DNA from: Siphonodentalium dalli
Lineage: Eukaryota; Mollusca; Scaphopoda; Gadilida; Siphonodentaliidae
NCBI GenBank assembly: GCA_032622095.1
Contig: CP136065.1
Coordinates: 68,351,675-68,415,674, forward strand
Reading direction: 5' to 3'
DNA: 64,000 nucleotides
Positions 10,795-23,889 of the stretch are shown in pieces (the first letter of the stretch is position 1; each line of letters opens with the position of its first letter). A model generated the notes under the pieces. It did not search any database and had not been told where the DNA came from. It saw only the letters and a list, made by a program, of their open reading frames with translations. The translations under genes and the position numbers were made by a program.

Positions 10795-12608
10795 TATTTA
10801 ATGCTGCATCAGCGCAGCTCCCGTCGTGAAATGGTTAATCGATGCACTTCGGTGGAGAGGAATTTATGTACACTGTATTACATGCCCACAACACCTGTCA
10901 GCTTTGACTCGTGGTACAATGTCATGCATCGGAACAGGAGCAAATATCTGCTCCAGCTTGTTAGACCATCATGGCAGTAACAATTTTCGAAACCAATGCA
11001 ATCCTGACAGGTGTTTGCTTAACCACCTGTTGAACGTTGCATACGTTTGACTTTCTACGCATTAGCCCAGTCGTGTAAGGATTCGCAAATGTTAAAGAAT
11101 GATACACGATCCAATGGAAACCTCATTCTATCAATGACATAGTTTAGCTGTTTGTAATATGGATGAGTCGGTTCGCTTACGAATGTGGACATATGAAAGG
11201 CCAGGTTACTACAAATCGTGCTGCTGCTTAGAGTGGGACAGGGACCAGTCTAATCACAGGCCCCTGGGGGAAATTACATAAATAACAATATGGAATATAC
11301 CAGTGTAAAGGTTCCAATGATCAAGTATGGGCTAAAACCACAACAACTATCAAAACTCAACTAAATTCTAGAAATCGATAATCGCAGCCAAAATATTCCC
11401 AAGTGTGTCTTATTGGCAATAAAATTCCCTTTCATTTGACACATATAACTCGGCGAAATTGATAAAATCGAAGTCGAGATATCCTATCACAAACTAGCGA
11501 CAAATTACCGAAGAAACGGGTCGTCAACCTCCCTGTCCCCTCAGAGGCCTTTGACCTAGTTGTTATAAAATCATTTTATTGCATGAAAATTGGTTAGAGG
11601 AAAAGTGACTACGTTTGCATTTTACATGACTTGCGTACGTGTGTAGATTTACGCGTAGATACCAATTATAGATATTGCCTTATCTGGACACATGCATATA
11701 TTAATGAATTTTCACAAAATGGGCATTCTCCTTCATCCCTTAAATCAGCTGGAGATCCAATGTCGTCAGACGTAGCTGATAGAAACGACACAGCGTGCGG
11801 ATACTTATCATACTGCATAAGGAACAAACCAAGGAACTGGAGATGGCTCCATATAAGCGCCTGGCGCTGGATGTCAAATCCTCTTCTCTCTCAGACTTAT
11901 CATACTTACATATATATATATATTAACATCATTTTGTAAATTGTTGTATAAATCTGGGATACTAAATAAATAATGTTTACACCAAACCAAGGAACTGAAT
12001 AGCCGGACATTCATGACCAATATTTTTGGAGAACGCAAACTTGATTATGGGATATAGGCTTCTGTCTAAAGTGCTGTATGTAAACATGCATCTTACTCGT
12101 GTTACCCCTGTTCTACTCTATATATGTTATTGTCTAATATATTATACTCTCTCCCATGTGGAGGCAAATAAAGATATATTTATTCATTATTTGCTTCCCA
12201 TTAAATATTGGGGAATTGGCGCAATGGAAATATCTTATTTAGTGTAAAGATTTTTCAAGTTCCCCTTGTGAATTATTTAACGTAATCATCGAAACCAATT
12301 GATTACTCTCTATAAATGCCATAGTCGACACAGAATGTATTGTCGCTATATATAGTTTTTCATTATGATAATGGTTTATTTAGCTTCGAGTTCCGAACTA
12401 CATGACATCACATTTCCCGTGTGGTGGTATAAAATTCATTTCCAATTCTGGAATATGATAGCAACATATATTATACTGCACATCTTTGGCCAGAGTATTC
12501 CGACTCATAATAATTACATAAATATATCTCTTAAACTATATCAAAAATCTAGTGACGTAATACCCTATTCGTAATTCTTATCAGTAGTAGTTCATGCTAT
12601 GAAAGGTG
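10795..12608. other. Unassigned AT-rich DNA
   Basis: Short ORFs at 10826-11050, 11631-11939 and 12026-12247 have no recognisable domain. A short TA repeat lies near 11911-11923. No RNA gene or hairpin could be supported. Confidence 0.35.
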
Positions 12609-12800
12609 TCAAATCAAGTGAAAGGTGATCACCATGTTTATTACCACACATGCGCAATGATCAGACTCAGTTACGTTCAGCACGGTTCCTTTGGTGCCGG
12701 AGATTACTGTAACGCAGTAATAGCATCTATCAGTCATTTCTAATGGTGCTATTCTTAGTTTGTCATGCCGGTACCAACCATTAGGCCGTGTACTTAACAT
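12609..12800 (-). CDS. Possible Ig-like exon
   Basis: The minus frame contains GWYRHDKLRIAPLEMTDRCY followed by YCVTVISGTKGTVLNVT, which has the layout of an immunoglobulin-domain end: W near a C strand, a hydrophobic L-I-P step, then D-x-C-x-Y-C-x-V and a V-x-N-V G strand. A TATA-less, single-exon frame of 63 residues is too short for a domain call. A possible donor (AAC/GTAACT) follows the match. It could be a host exon, an exon relic or chance. Confidence 0.25.
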   Translation of the reverse strand: MLSTRPNGWYRHDKLRIAPLEMTDRCYYCVTVISGTKGTVLNVTESDHCACVVINMVITFHLI

Positions 12801-13401
12801 TACATATAGTATCTCAACTTCCTTACTGACTTGGACGTCGCCACGCAGGAAGGTATATATACATAAACCACGATAGTATGTAAGAACATGTACCGTGTAC
12901 CCCCTCCCACAATTACCATATCTGACATACCTTTGGACAAATTTAACTACAACGATAGACTACACTTGCATGACATACATGCATTTTGTTCCCAAGAAAT
13001 TAAAATACACCGTAATGATCGGCGTCAAATAACCAAGAAGGCTTAGTCTGTAGAATATACAATGTTTTCCATTGTGCGAATATAAACGAAATATGACTAT
13101 GGTTTGCGATTTCCCTCATAACACGATAACAATACGCAGACAATTATGTACATTTCTGAAAATCCACTCGTAATATTAAACCAAAAAGTTACGCTTCTTT
13201 TCATATACTCAACAGAATAACGTCCCGCTTGGCATGGCACCTTGTGTTTGCTCAATCAAGGTATAGTGTGACGTATACATTATACGTTTTTGTGCACATA
13301 CTAAATCAGACTTAAAAACGGAATTAAACATGTTAACGTGTGAGTGCTGTTATGTACAGTGTGTGACATTGTTACTAAAACACTAGGCTAATAATTCATC
13401 A

Positions 13402-13577
13402 ATGACGATGAGTTTCGAATTAAGAGAATGGTCGGGAAACCCACGTTCTTATACTGTGAATTCCGATATAACTTATGTAGAACGTACACGAGAAGGATTT
13501 TACCCAACAATGTTCCCTGATTCACAATGGCGTTGGATACATGGTCTTCATGTTATTCGGGATGTTTCCACTGGAGC
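13402..13577 (+). CDS. Candidate coding exon of unknown protein
   Basis: From ATG 13402 the frame reads MTMSFELREWSGNPRSYTVN and continues with a Trp/Arg/Pro/Tyr-rich composition unlike random AT-rich sequence, through HGLHVIRDVSTGA. A strong 5' splice-site match (GAGCA/GTAAGTAT) lies at about 13578, after which the frame becomes low-quality. No family is recognised. An upstream acceptor may be CACTAG at 13381-13386. Confidence 0.3.
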
Positions 13578-13604
13578 AGTAAGTATGGTCATAACCGTCG
13601 ATTT

Positions 13605-13990
13605 AAGTGTATGCTATAGTTTGTGGTAACGACATACAGGCATAATATAACACATCTACACTTACCTTACTCATCCATGTAGTTAAATGCGAGCAGTATC
13701 GTTTGTCGCTACCCATTAGTGTGCGGATTTAAAACTGAGCGAAAAATAGTACGACTTCCAAGAGTACTGAATGAATATGGAAAATAAGACCACTATGTAG
13801 AATAATTAAACACTTCTTCAAACATGTCCGTTATTTCGTTAAACTTACTTCAATTTATCTCCGTTAATTGGCTAATAATAATAATTTCCTATTCCTATAT
13901 TTCGCTCTATTTCGCCATTTCGCTACATTTTTTATTCCGCCTTTCGCTGTATTTCCTATTTCGCCTTTTCGTTGTATTTCATAATTTGGT
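13605..13990 (+). repeat. Dispersed repeat, copy 1 of 2
   Basis: It shares TGCTATAGTTT, GGTAACGAC, GCTACCCATTAGTGTG, GCGAAAAATAGTACGACTTC and ATTAAACACTTCTTC, in order, with 17925-18260. A tail of CTATTTCGC/CATTTCGC units lies next to the LINE at 14014. Confidence 0.75.
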
Positions 13991-13999
13991 AATTCGCTA

Positions 14000-15297
14000 T
14001 ATTTGACATCTTAGTGAACTTTCAGACAACCACGATTCAATCGTATAACGAATCGCATAAGCACCTTGGCCTTGAATTTCAATCAAACTTAAAATGGAAC
14101 AAACAAATAGAATACACAGCAAACAAAGCTGCCTCTAGACTATCACAATTGAGGAAATTTAAAAACGATCTCGATAGAAAGACACTCGAAAAAATTTACA
14201 ATGCGTATATCCTTCCTATTTTGGATTATGCTGACGTCGTATGGGATTCAGCGCTCGATTACTTATTGGAAAAACTCGACCGAATACATAAAGACGCCGC
14301 TAGAATCGTAACCGGCCTAAATCGTTCAGTATCACTTAACAAGTTATGGCTTGAGGTAGGTTGGCGGACACTACACAGGCGTAGGCAACATCGCCATTTG
14401 CATGCAATTTACAGAATTATCAATGAAGACGCCCCTTTGTATCTGACATATCTCCTACCGGCACGCTCCAGAGAACGATCGGATTATAATCTTAGATTTC
14501 CAAATAAATTTTATTCCTATTTCGCTAACACTGAGCATTTTAAACAGTCATTTCTCCCATCTGTTGTTCTGGAATGGAACAAATTACCTGTGTATGTAAT
14601 CAATGCAACCTCTATTTCCGATTTCAAAGCCAATTTAGGGATTATACATGTAGATCCAATAATAAAACCACCCTCTTATTTTTATACAGGAAAAAGGAAA
14701 ATTAATACAATACACTGTAAAATTCGGAATCAGTGTAGTGATCTCCGTTCGGATATGTTTGATAATCACATATCAGATTCGCCTATATGCCCCTGTAACT
14801 TAGACATTGAAGACGCCAATCACTATTTTCATGTTTGCCCTTTATTTGTAGATCAGAGAATTGACTTTTACCGAAATTTAAGTATTAATGGCTTTCAATC
14901 ATTAGAAGCAAATCATTTCTTATATGGGGTAAAAGGTATATCAAATCAAAAGAACACTACTCTTTTCCGCATTACTCAATCTTTTATAGCTAAAACAGAG
15001 CGTTTTGAACAAACCCATGTATGGTAAATTTCGCTATTTATCTTTCAACTCACTGAGTTCTAGCGTTTTCTTCATAACCGAGATTGGAATACAGATGGAA
15101 ACCCGACATCCGCAGCACACACACTCTGCACTCTTCTTTATAAACAGTTTGCTATATCTGCTATGTATTTTTATGTATGTTCCATGATTGTATTAGGAGA
15201 GGGGCAAGTTTGTAAGTTTTGTAACTTGTGCCCTGATCCCTATGTATATTTTGTTTCTAAATACATTAAAATATGTTTAAAGTAAAGTAAAGTAAAT
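14000..15297 (+). pseudogene. LINE 3' half: RT C-terminal region and tail
   Basis: A 337-codon open frame (14014-15027, no good ATG at the start) begins inside RT with HLGLEFQSNLKWNKQI, followed by LDYADVVWDSA, LDRIHKDAARIVTG and a Cys/His segment CPCNLDIEDANHYFHVCPLF, a C-terminal zinc-binding feature of many LINE ORF2 proteins. The catalytic YxDD domain and everything upstream are missing, so this is a 5'-truncated copy. The 3' UTR ends in an AAAGT/AGTAA tandem tail at about 15275-15297. The long frame implies a fairly young insertion. Confidence 0.85.
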
Positions 15298-16440
15298 CGT
15301 AAGTGGAAGGATTTCCGTCGTATGAAGTAACCGAAAGTTATACTGCGCATGCTCACGTTAATATCGCAAGTCAAAAAATAATATCAAGCACTGTTTGATT
15401 TTAGATTAGAAATGGTGGAACATTTAATCGTCGGTTTATTGAAAAACAATATGCATGCCTTCATATTCTGTGTGGTTCAAATGTCGTATTTTTCGAAAGC
15501 GTGTTGCTTACGGTAACTGAATGTTTCTGTAGCTGTTGTCACCGTGCCGTACCACCTGAAGTTTCGTGGCGGCCTAATGCGAACTCCAACTAACTAAGGC
15601 GAGGTGGTTGCGTCTTACGCACCGACTCACCTTAGATTGGTCAGCTTTGACGCTAACAATGTTATATCGGTATGTGTACTATATCGACACTACGATACTA
15701 AAGGGATATAATATGTCGCACGATGTCAGTACTATGGTTTTCCTGGGTCTTACAGCTTGTTTCATTCAGGAGACAGTGTCTCCGCCGTCGCAAATCAAGG
15801 GTCCAACTAGATTGCCCGCTTTGTGATCACGACATGGAAGGTGGTTAGTTGATAACCTACTGTAAAGTGGCATTACAATGCCAGCTTTGGGACCATAGCA
15901 CCGAACACAATTACCATATAGTGGCCTCCAATTCTAGGAGCATGTGCTGCGAGACGTCAAGGCGGCATTAACGTCAGGAACATACATGGATATGTGCGTT
16001 TTAATCCTAGGTGTTTATCGCCCTAGGGATCATCTTGTTGATTCTTGTGCACCAACACACTTCTCCTCTTTTAAGAATTTATAACACGCCAATCAGCCCT
16101 CGACAAATGGCAGTTATCTAGTGAGGTCCGGTGACCAACCTTTATTTACTGTAAAGATCTGTAAGTCGTCGCCTGTTCTATCAAACGGTCTGTCGCGATT
16201 ACAACAAGCTTATGCATTGTATTCTCGGCGCACATCTTGATTGACCAATTATGCACTCCCGTTGATTCATACAAGTTATTTTTCCACCGAGGTGAGCATT
16301 ACTAATATGGGCTGTGATACCGTGTTTAGTCACAACGAGCTGATGCAGGGACGTAGCGATTGGAATACATGGGCGATACGTAATGTCAAATATAAAAACG
16401 TTAAAATTAAATATTTAATTAAAGTAATACCGAATATACG
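15298..16440. other. Unassigned DNA
   Basis: No protein family, hairpin or array is recognised; base composition is mixed, with a somewhat GC-richer patch at 15540-15820 that carries only short frames. Confidence 0.35.
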
Positions 16441-16445
16441 CCATA

Positions 16446-16778
16446 CTAAAATTTCAGATTGGCGGGGGGGGGGGGGTATTTGTGCAAGTTACATTTGCAT
16501 TTGCTTTGTCGGCAAACGCCTGCAGTTACTATCATGAACAGTGGCAAATTTAGTACCCCCTCTCTGGGCCCCTCACCAACACAATGAATAAAATTAATGT
16601 AATCAACGAAAGACCGTTTTGCAGCGCAGACAACAACAAACCGATATTTACAGTAACTAAAGTTCATTAACTGTACCCCATTGGATAACTTACATTTGTC
16701 GAAAGTGCTGTTTGTGATATTATAAATCCGGCTTGGAATGTATGGAATAAATAAATCCGATACGTAGTTACAATGCAC
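16446..16778 (-). CDS. Candidate exon of a secreted or surface protein
   Basis: The 110-codon minus frame contains SRIYNITNSTFDKCKLSNGV and a further Cys-containing part with FVVVCAAKRSFVDYINFIHC. Spaced Cys residues and NxS/NxT sites suggest an extracellular domain. Two splice-like signals (AAAT/GTAAGT inside it and AACTGCAG near 16530) suggest that only part is exonic. The C-terminal third runs over a G-tract and is probably not coding. No family is assigned. Confidence 0.2.
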   Translation of the reverse strand: MHCNYVSDLFIPYIPSRIYNITNSTFDKCKLSNGVQLMNFSYCKYRFVVVCAAKRSFVDYINFIHCVGEGPREGVLNLPLFMIVTAGVCRQSKCKCNLHKYPPPPANLKF

Positions 16779-17025
16779 AATAGAGTAGAATTGTAGTGTG
16801 CTCTCTAGTTAATCCACGATTAACACAAAAGTAAATTGAAATGTCATGATTCGGCATAAATTCAATTCGTTGAACAATCTGGGTGAAATACCGACCATGG
16901 AGTATTGATTGGTATTCACCGGACAATGTTTGTAAGACTGACCACACATTTAATTAGTGACAGAAACTCTTCACCGATTGTAAGTTTCTCGGGCTGATTG
17001 GGTTTAATTAATATGTTATAAACAC

Positions 17026-17092
17026 GGCGTCCGATTTATAAGTGAAATAAACACAACAGTGTGATCTTTATTTCACTTATCATTCGGACGCC
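17026..17092. repeat. Perfect-loop hairpin
   Basis: The 26-bp arms GGCGTCCG...AAGTGAAATAAA and TTTATTTCACTT...CGGACGCC have about three mismatches and enclose a 15-nt loop. It may be a small MITE or a structured element. Confidence 0.7.
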
Positions 17093-17569
17093 TTACGTAT
17101 AACGTATATAACACATGATGTGTTTGTTTAATGGGGAATAAACATAATACCAAAGTTATACACAGCGTTGAATTAAATGACGGTGCTATTTTAATAAAAA
17201 TAAAATTACATTGAAATATATCTACGCATGTGTGTAACTTAATATGAATTATTTTGTAATTTGAATAGTCGAACGGGTACAACAAAACATGTCATTCAAA
17301 GATATATTACACATCTTCGACATTGACGGTCAACCAACGGAACGATACTTAGCATTGTGTGCGTGTTTAGAAGTCACTGAGCCAATTGGCGCAATATCAG
17401 TTCTTCAACGATTTTGAGTGCATTCGTCGCATGTCCAACATACTGTTCGCTACGGTGGGTTGTGGGACCGTGATAATAAAAGCAGAAGTACGAAATTAAT
17501 TGTATACCCACAAAACTAAAAAGCAAAGGTGTTTTCGGCTCAGTCGTGTGTGGCATTTCGACGACTAAG

Positions 17570-17715
17570 GCGAAAAGTTGGGGAACAAAGATCTTCCGAG
17601 GCCTACTTGAAAACTGAGATATTAGCGTCTATGGCGAAAAGTTGAAATCTAAAATCGCACGAGGCCTGCTTGATAATTGAGAGTTTGTCCTCAAAGGCGA
17701 AAAGTTGAAAATGGA
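17570..17715 (+). repeat. Short tandem repeat of about 64 bp, 2-3 units
   Basis: GGCGAAAAGTTG recurs at about 17570, 17633 and 17697, with CGAGGCCTACTTGA / CGAGGCCTGCTTGA between. It does not encode a protein. Confidence 0.7.
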
Positions 17716-17919
17716 TGAAATTACCGACATTAACCCATACAATAACGGTTGTCGACCGTATTGAGTTTTAATATATACATACATTATGTATGTATTTACG
17801 ATGTGGACACTGTGGATAATGGTTGATTAAAACATTGAAATATGTACCTGAAAACTGCATCTAGAAGTCTGAGTCCAGGCAAATTCAGGCCTCGATTGTT
17901 TTAACCGACTGACATAAGT

Positions 17920-18260
17920 TTATGCTATAGTTTATGGTAACGACGTAAAAGCATGCTATAAAACATCTACACCTACCTTACTCGTAGTTAAATGCGCGCA
18001 GTACCATTTGTTGCTACCCATTAGTGTGTGAATTTAAAACTGGGCGAAAAATAGTACGACTTCCAAGATTTCTGAATGAACAGGAAAAATAAGATAGCTA
18101 TGTAGAGTAATTAAACACTTCTTCAGACATTTCCGTTATTTTGTTAAAAACACTTCAATTATCTCCGTTATTTTGTTAATAATAAAACATTTCCTATTTC
18201 TATATTTCGCTCTATTTCGCCATTTCACTGCATTTTCCCGCTTTTTCGCTGCATGTCCTA
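17920..18260 (+). repeat. Dispersed repeat, copy 2 of 2
   Basis: Diverged direct copy of 13605-13990, including the CTATTTCGC-type tail. Here the tail is followed by a different sequence and not by a LINE. Confidence 0.75.
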
Positions 18261-18689
18261 TTTCGCATCTAGACGTCTAAGTCCAGTCAAATTCAGGCCT
18301 CGATTGTTTTATTTTTTTAGCAGTTTTTAACTGGCCAATTGGGAGGGACCAGAAACCATCCGCCATAATTGGAGAACAATTTGAAATTTGAACCTGAAAA
18401 TTGGAACGTCCCAGCATCTAGTTATAGAATGTAATGCTGAGGATGGAAACAGACACGAACAGCTGCAATATAAATGACACTAAAATAGGTTCAGGCATAA
18501 ACTGTATTCTGGAAACTGTTCGCCTAGTTACCATGTCAGTACCATCTTGAGTAGTAGGGCAATACATGCTGGCAATGCATATGCACGCATTGGAATGACT
18601 GGAGCGTAGTGTATACATGTATATGTTTTGTGCATATTCCACCTTAAACGGTGAAATAACAATTCATTAACTCGTTCGGGACGTGATTC

Positions 18690-19290
18690 AAATGGGAAAA
18701 CATTACGCACGGACGAGATTGTTTGCAGAAATACTTACTTTTATATCATGCTATAGCAATTTATGCCTGTATCTAATTGTTGTGGGCCAGGCTATTTGGC
18801 ATGGCATAATTCTCCGCGTGACAACTCTTGTTATATGGGTGATCATCCGTAGTCTATATATCGTTCAAAAAGTTTGGTAGATACTAACAAATTACGACCG
18901 GTTGCTATACCAACCGATTTTCGGAAAATTATGCGTTTGGGGCTGTAATTTAACTATATGATGAAATGTTTGCGATATTTTGAATCAAATATGACTGATA
19001 TCCAAAGTTAAATGATCCAGTAATATTTTTGCCAACATCTGGAACTAGCCTTGTTCGAAAATCACCCATCACAGAAAGAGGGTGCCATTCAAAATGGCCA
19101 CCAAACCTCGTTTTCTAACGTTAAAATGCTTACTTTTATATAATTGTATAGCAAATTATGCGTTTATTTAATGATTTAATGCTGGGTCATACATTTGTCA
19201 TGGCAGAATTATCCGCGTAACAACTCACAATGTATGGGTGATCATCCGTGATCTATAAATCTTTCGTGAATGATCCGTTTTTGGTAATTA
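18690..19290 (+). repeat. Tandemly duplicated unit of about 420 bp
   Basis: The order TTACTTTTATAT, TATAGCAATTTATGC, GGCATAATT.TCCGCGT and TATGGGTGATCATCCGT appears at about 18735-18860 and again at 19125-19260. The intervening TTTTGCCAACAT and AAACC.CGTTTTC elements recur near 23745-23830. Confidence 0.65.
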
Positions 19291-19299
19291 TTGTTAAAT

Positions 19300-22108
19300 A
19301 CTACTTGACAGCTTGAGTGTATTTTTCAGGATGACCCATGTTCTTCTGATATCCAGTTTATTCTCATTGATGGTCTTCACATAATACAACTCTTTACTTT
19401 TTATTCTCAGCTGACTGTAGATACGACAGTAGGATTTGTATTTTTCGTTATTTAGTTTCGTTGGATTGTTAAGTTTTTTTTACAAGATGTTTATTTTTGT
19501 TACGGACGAGTTAATCAGGCCCCTTGTCATCCAAGGCTTTCTTCTGATAAATTTGTTTGAGGTTTGAAGTTATGCAACGGGAGGCTTCGTTAAATGCCCA
19601 TATGTAGATGGATAAGAAATTTCCATACGCTTGTTTCGCCGAAGAACAATTATACATGTATACGCATTCAAAGTCTTGTTGTAGGATATTTTTGAATATA
19701 GCGATATTGTTTGACTCATTATTCTGGTAAGGATATTATCATGACTCTCGTCTGAATTATTTACACCACTATTTACGGAATAAAACGATGCGAGATGGTC
19801 GGAAACATCGGACAGTATTATCCCCGCAGTGGCGTGTGATACAAGTTTGTTGGTGTAAATGCCATCGATCACCTAATAAATTGCTGAGTGATCAGTAATT
19901 CGTGTCGGCCGCGTTATTTGGGGTAAAAAAAACCATTCTCAAAAATTATATCGATAAAATCACTCGTTTTGGCATGAGACATCGGTTTCGGTGTCGTTTA
20001 AATGTTTCACAATATTCGTAATTTCGGAGGAAAAAATATCTATATCTGCTGCAATGTTTGGTCTATAGATAAAGCCGATAACAAAAGGTTTTGATTTTCG
20101 TCCTGCATCTAGCTCAACAAATGGGGTCTATGTTACATGTGATATGAATATGGACAGATCATGTCGGACCTTATACGAGAATATATCCTTTATAAAAATC
20201 CCGACGCTACCGCGCCCATCATCAGTGTCGGGTCGCGTATTAGACAAGAGATTGTGATAGCCTGGTAGAGAATAATCTTCTTCAACTCTAGATATTTATG
20301 TCAGTGCTATCACGTCAATTGAATTTCCTGGGCTATCAATATCGGCTGAACGATTTAAAACGGAATCCCAGTTAGCATTTAATCTGCGACAGTTTAGACC
20401 AAGCATAGATAAAATGGCATTTGGTGTTGCCATTTTATTTCTCAATTGGGATGGGGCATAGTAATCACACGAATGGCTTATTAGGCTATATGGTGACATA
20501 TTGTTGGTTGCGTCGTCCGTACTGTCAATGTGTGATTCGTTTAATATTGATGCAAAGTTAAAAGAGTTATCTCCCTGCATCTATACAAGTGTAATCTTAT
20601 CCGCTGTCATATATTCTCGTTATGAAGATGGAGTTATTTCTCTAGCCCTGACTTATAAGGATTTTTCGGTTAATTGAATTAAGAATATACAGGTGAACAA
20701 TTGCGTGAGATTGAACTTGCTCAAGTCTGGAGCCAGTAAACAAAATGTGACGAACATGAGACAGTACATAATAAAGAAATATGAGATTGAAACACGATGG
20801 GAGTATAAATACATGACATAGATAATAGACAAACTAAAGGTTAAAGTGTTGATATGTGTCATCCTAATTAATACATGTTGGATCACGTTGGATCAAGAGA
20901 GGGTTCGGGAAACTATCGCCTCAAAAATAATCATGTTAAAGATGCAAAATCCGAAATAACGCTCCAAAATTACTATTTCATTGACTTCGGGGATAAAAAG
21001 TATTTAATTTGAGTCGTGAATCGACCCACCCATAAAAGCTCAGAGTGATCAGATAGCTATTTTTGATATTTGTTATTTCCTGAAATATGTAATTTTTGGC
21101 GGCCTGGCAAAAATTGTCAAGCCGACGATCTATGACCAGATTGCGGGAAGAAGATGGATAGCTCTATAATCAAGTGGCTTTGGGTGTTAGATTTTTGACC
21201 ATCCGGCCAAAGTTAATTGAACAGTTTTGGGCAGTTGTATACTATAGTTGACTGTGGTTAGCATTAATTTTGGTAATTTATCAATTCTGATATCAGAAGC
21301 GGCATTTCAGAAAAAAATGTTGTTGTTGGAATCTGATTATATGGGGACCATCTGATCGGATTTAGTACCTTTAACTGATGTTACACAGCACATTAACATG
21401 TTTTATTCTTTCATATTAACGCTATCAACAACAACGATGTACGTTGCTGCATAGCTCTATTTGAATACATGTTGAATTCACACCCGTTATATACATCGTA
21501 AATGCATTACCGAATATTTCACTTAAACTTGTTTTTCAAAATAGCTTTTCAGTATATATAAGTGCTGCAGTGTTATAAAATAATGGACAGATATTTCTGA
21601 TCTAACGATACTGACAGTTGCCAATCCAGATTCCGCTCGCAAGCAGTATACAGTCATAATTTCGCGAAACCTCTCCTTGGATTTTGATGAACAATTATAT
21701 ATATGCAATTGAAATTCACATACTGTAGTTACACAATGTATCCAATGATATAAAGAGATGGGAGTTTTTTATATTGTGGTCAAGAGGATACATATACTAG
21801 TATGTTACGATTCAAATGATGTCCTCATTGCATGGATCTGTAACGCATATGACAATACACAACATCGTCCGCAATAGGCGGACGCAAGTATCAGCGACTT
21901 GACTACTGACACAATTATGTCAATTACGATTGTGAGACAGTGACATGGAATTAGGACCGAGGACGATTTTCTCGTGGTATTGGTATTGGCACATAACCAT
22001 GAGATCACAAAACACAACGATGCAGTTTTGTTGTCGCTGATTATCATCATACTGAGATTGTATGTAGATGAATTTCAATATGCGGATGTTTGTGTAAAAT
22101 TATATTAA
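19300..22108 (-). pseudogene. LINE 5' region with endonuclease, inverted copy 1
   Basis: Read from 22108 down to 19300, this matches 31776-34343 on the opposite strand throughout. The first 1.5 kb is a 5' UTR-like region without a clear ORF1. Then come endonuclease pieces: ILSMLGLNCRRLNANWDS and IDVIALT near 20400-20300, IYTNKLVSHATAGIILSDVS with SDHLASFY (the SDH catalytic end) near 19860-19790, and a linker toward RT at 19500-19340 (EKYKSYCRIYSQLRIKSKEL). It has multiple frameshifts, so it is inactive. No RT catalytic region remains. The APE-type fold is inferred from motif order. Confidence 0.8.
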
Positions 22109-23495
22109 GAGTTAACAATGCCTTTGCTCACATTGGTAGTGACTACTTGTGAATCGCATACAGCTATTGTCTACCGACGTTTGGCGCAGGTTATTCGTAG
22201 AAATTTACAGGAATGGTGCAACATTTGTGTACCTTGGCGTGGATGTGGGGGGGGGGGTAAATTCAAATTCCACTACTTTTGTATGGGTACTTTTTAATTG
22301 AGGAAAGGCATGTTTGTTTGTCCAGTTTGCATTTAAGCTTTTCATATTTAAATTTAACTAATTTTACGTTGGTACGTACATGTATGATTGAATTCAATCT
22401 GTATATGAATATGAGTACATGTATAATTATGCCTTACACAAAACATTAACATATATGCATTTCATAACATTGCACACCATGATGACATAATTAGTGCATA
22501 TACATAATATCAATTTACATGGCTGTTGCCTGGAATAAGGATATAGTTTTGGGGACTTGCCCAGTATTCATATATATTATATATAATTATTTAAAGTAAA
22601 ATTATGCAAATTTGCAAAGGGCGTTTTTCAATGACATTCGTAGTAGACACTGATATTTTACACATATATGGGGCTAATGGGCACAGCATTTGTCAATAGT
22701 TGTGGATCTGCAACAAATAATACTCATAATGTATATAATCAATCTATTATATAATCTATATCATATTATGGCAATATGTAAGCATATAAATGAATAATTA
22801 TATATTTGTGCTTTAGTATGTGGCATTCATGATGCACACGATTCTGTTTACAGACTGTATGAGGTAACTTGGGGGAATTTAGCTGGATTGATGTGAAAGA
22901 GGCAATCTTAGAGTTAAAGTTTGGCCAATGCCACTATGAGTTAGAGCACATGGTCACTAGCGTACCCGAGATGAGTTTTTGGGAACTGAACGATAATAAC
23001 AATAATATTTAGTCATTTATTACACACATTCCACAGTATGTTTCAATGCTTGGAACAACTATTACCTTGATACAACAACGCCGAAGTGTTTAGGCTTAAT
23101 ATTTATTGACCTAATTGCGTCTATTTGGGGGGGGGCATAACTCGCAATTGAGATTCAACAAAATGAAATGTTATCGGTTAAAATGATAGTCGTGCTATTA
23201 ATTTGCCATCGATACAGGGGTTATGGGGAAAATTAACTCCGATAATTTTACATAATCTAACAGGTCTGTCCTGGTATAGACCGTCGACGTCATCATCGGT
23301 TACGCTAGTGTCGCATGTTCTAACTCGGACATGCTAGTACATACAGCAAGTGGATCTTGACCCCTTCAGCGTTACTTCGACCATCATGTGAAATAAAGTT
23401 TTCGTTTGGACGATATTCTTGAGGGGAAAACATCACAGGGGCACTGGCAGGGGAGATTGTTGGTTCATGGTGTAGGTTATATGTGACGATTAGTC
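22109..23495. other. Unassigned AT-rich DNA with G-tracts
   Basis: Several G runs of 8-9 (near 22250 and 23128) and TA-rich segments are present. No protein or structured element is recognised. Confidence 0.35.
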
Positions 23496-23499
23496 GGGG

Positions 23500-23835
23500 C
23501 ATTGATCAAGTTATAATTCTCCGTCTAACAACATATAGTAAATGGATGGTAATCTGCGGTCGATATATCACTAGAACACTTGACAGACGCCACCTAATTG
23601 CTATTGGTAGCCATGCCAACCGATATTCGGAAAAGATTGCTTTTGTGTTATTTCGGTATATGACGACTTGTTTTTAGGACAGTGTGAAGAGAATGTAATT
23701 AAATTCTGAATTTATAGTATCCAGGAAGGCATGAATACTTTTGCCAACATATATGCAATCACCTCTCGCCCATCATCAACACATGGCGCTTCTCAAAGTG
23801 GTCGCTAAACCATATTTTCCAAAGATTAAACGTGC
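23500..23835 (+). repeat. Diverged relative of the 18.7-19.3 kb repeat
   Basis: Shares GGTCGATATATCACTAG-like start, CCAACCGATATTCGGAAAA and ACTTTTGCCAACATAT with the repeat at 18.7-19.1 kb, at lower similarity. Confidence 0.4.
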
Positions 23836-23889
23836 ATTGTATTCGTAATTTTGATAATTGGTTGTCACGTCAGAAGCCGCTATTTTGTT

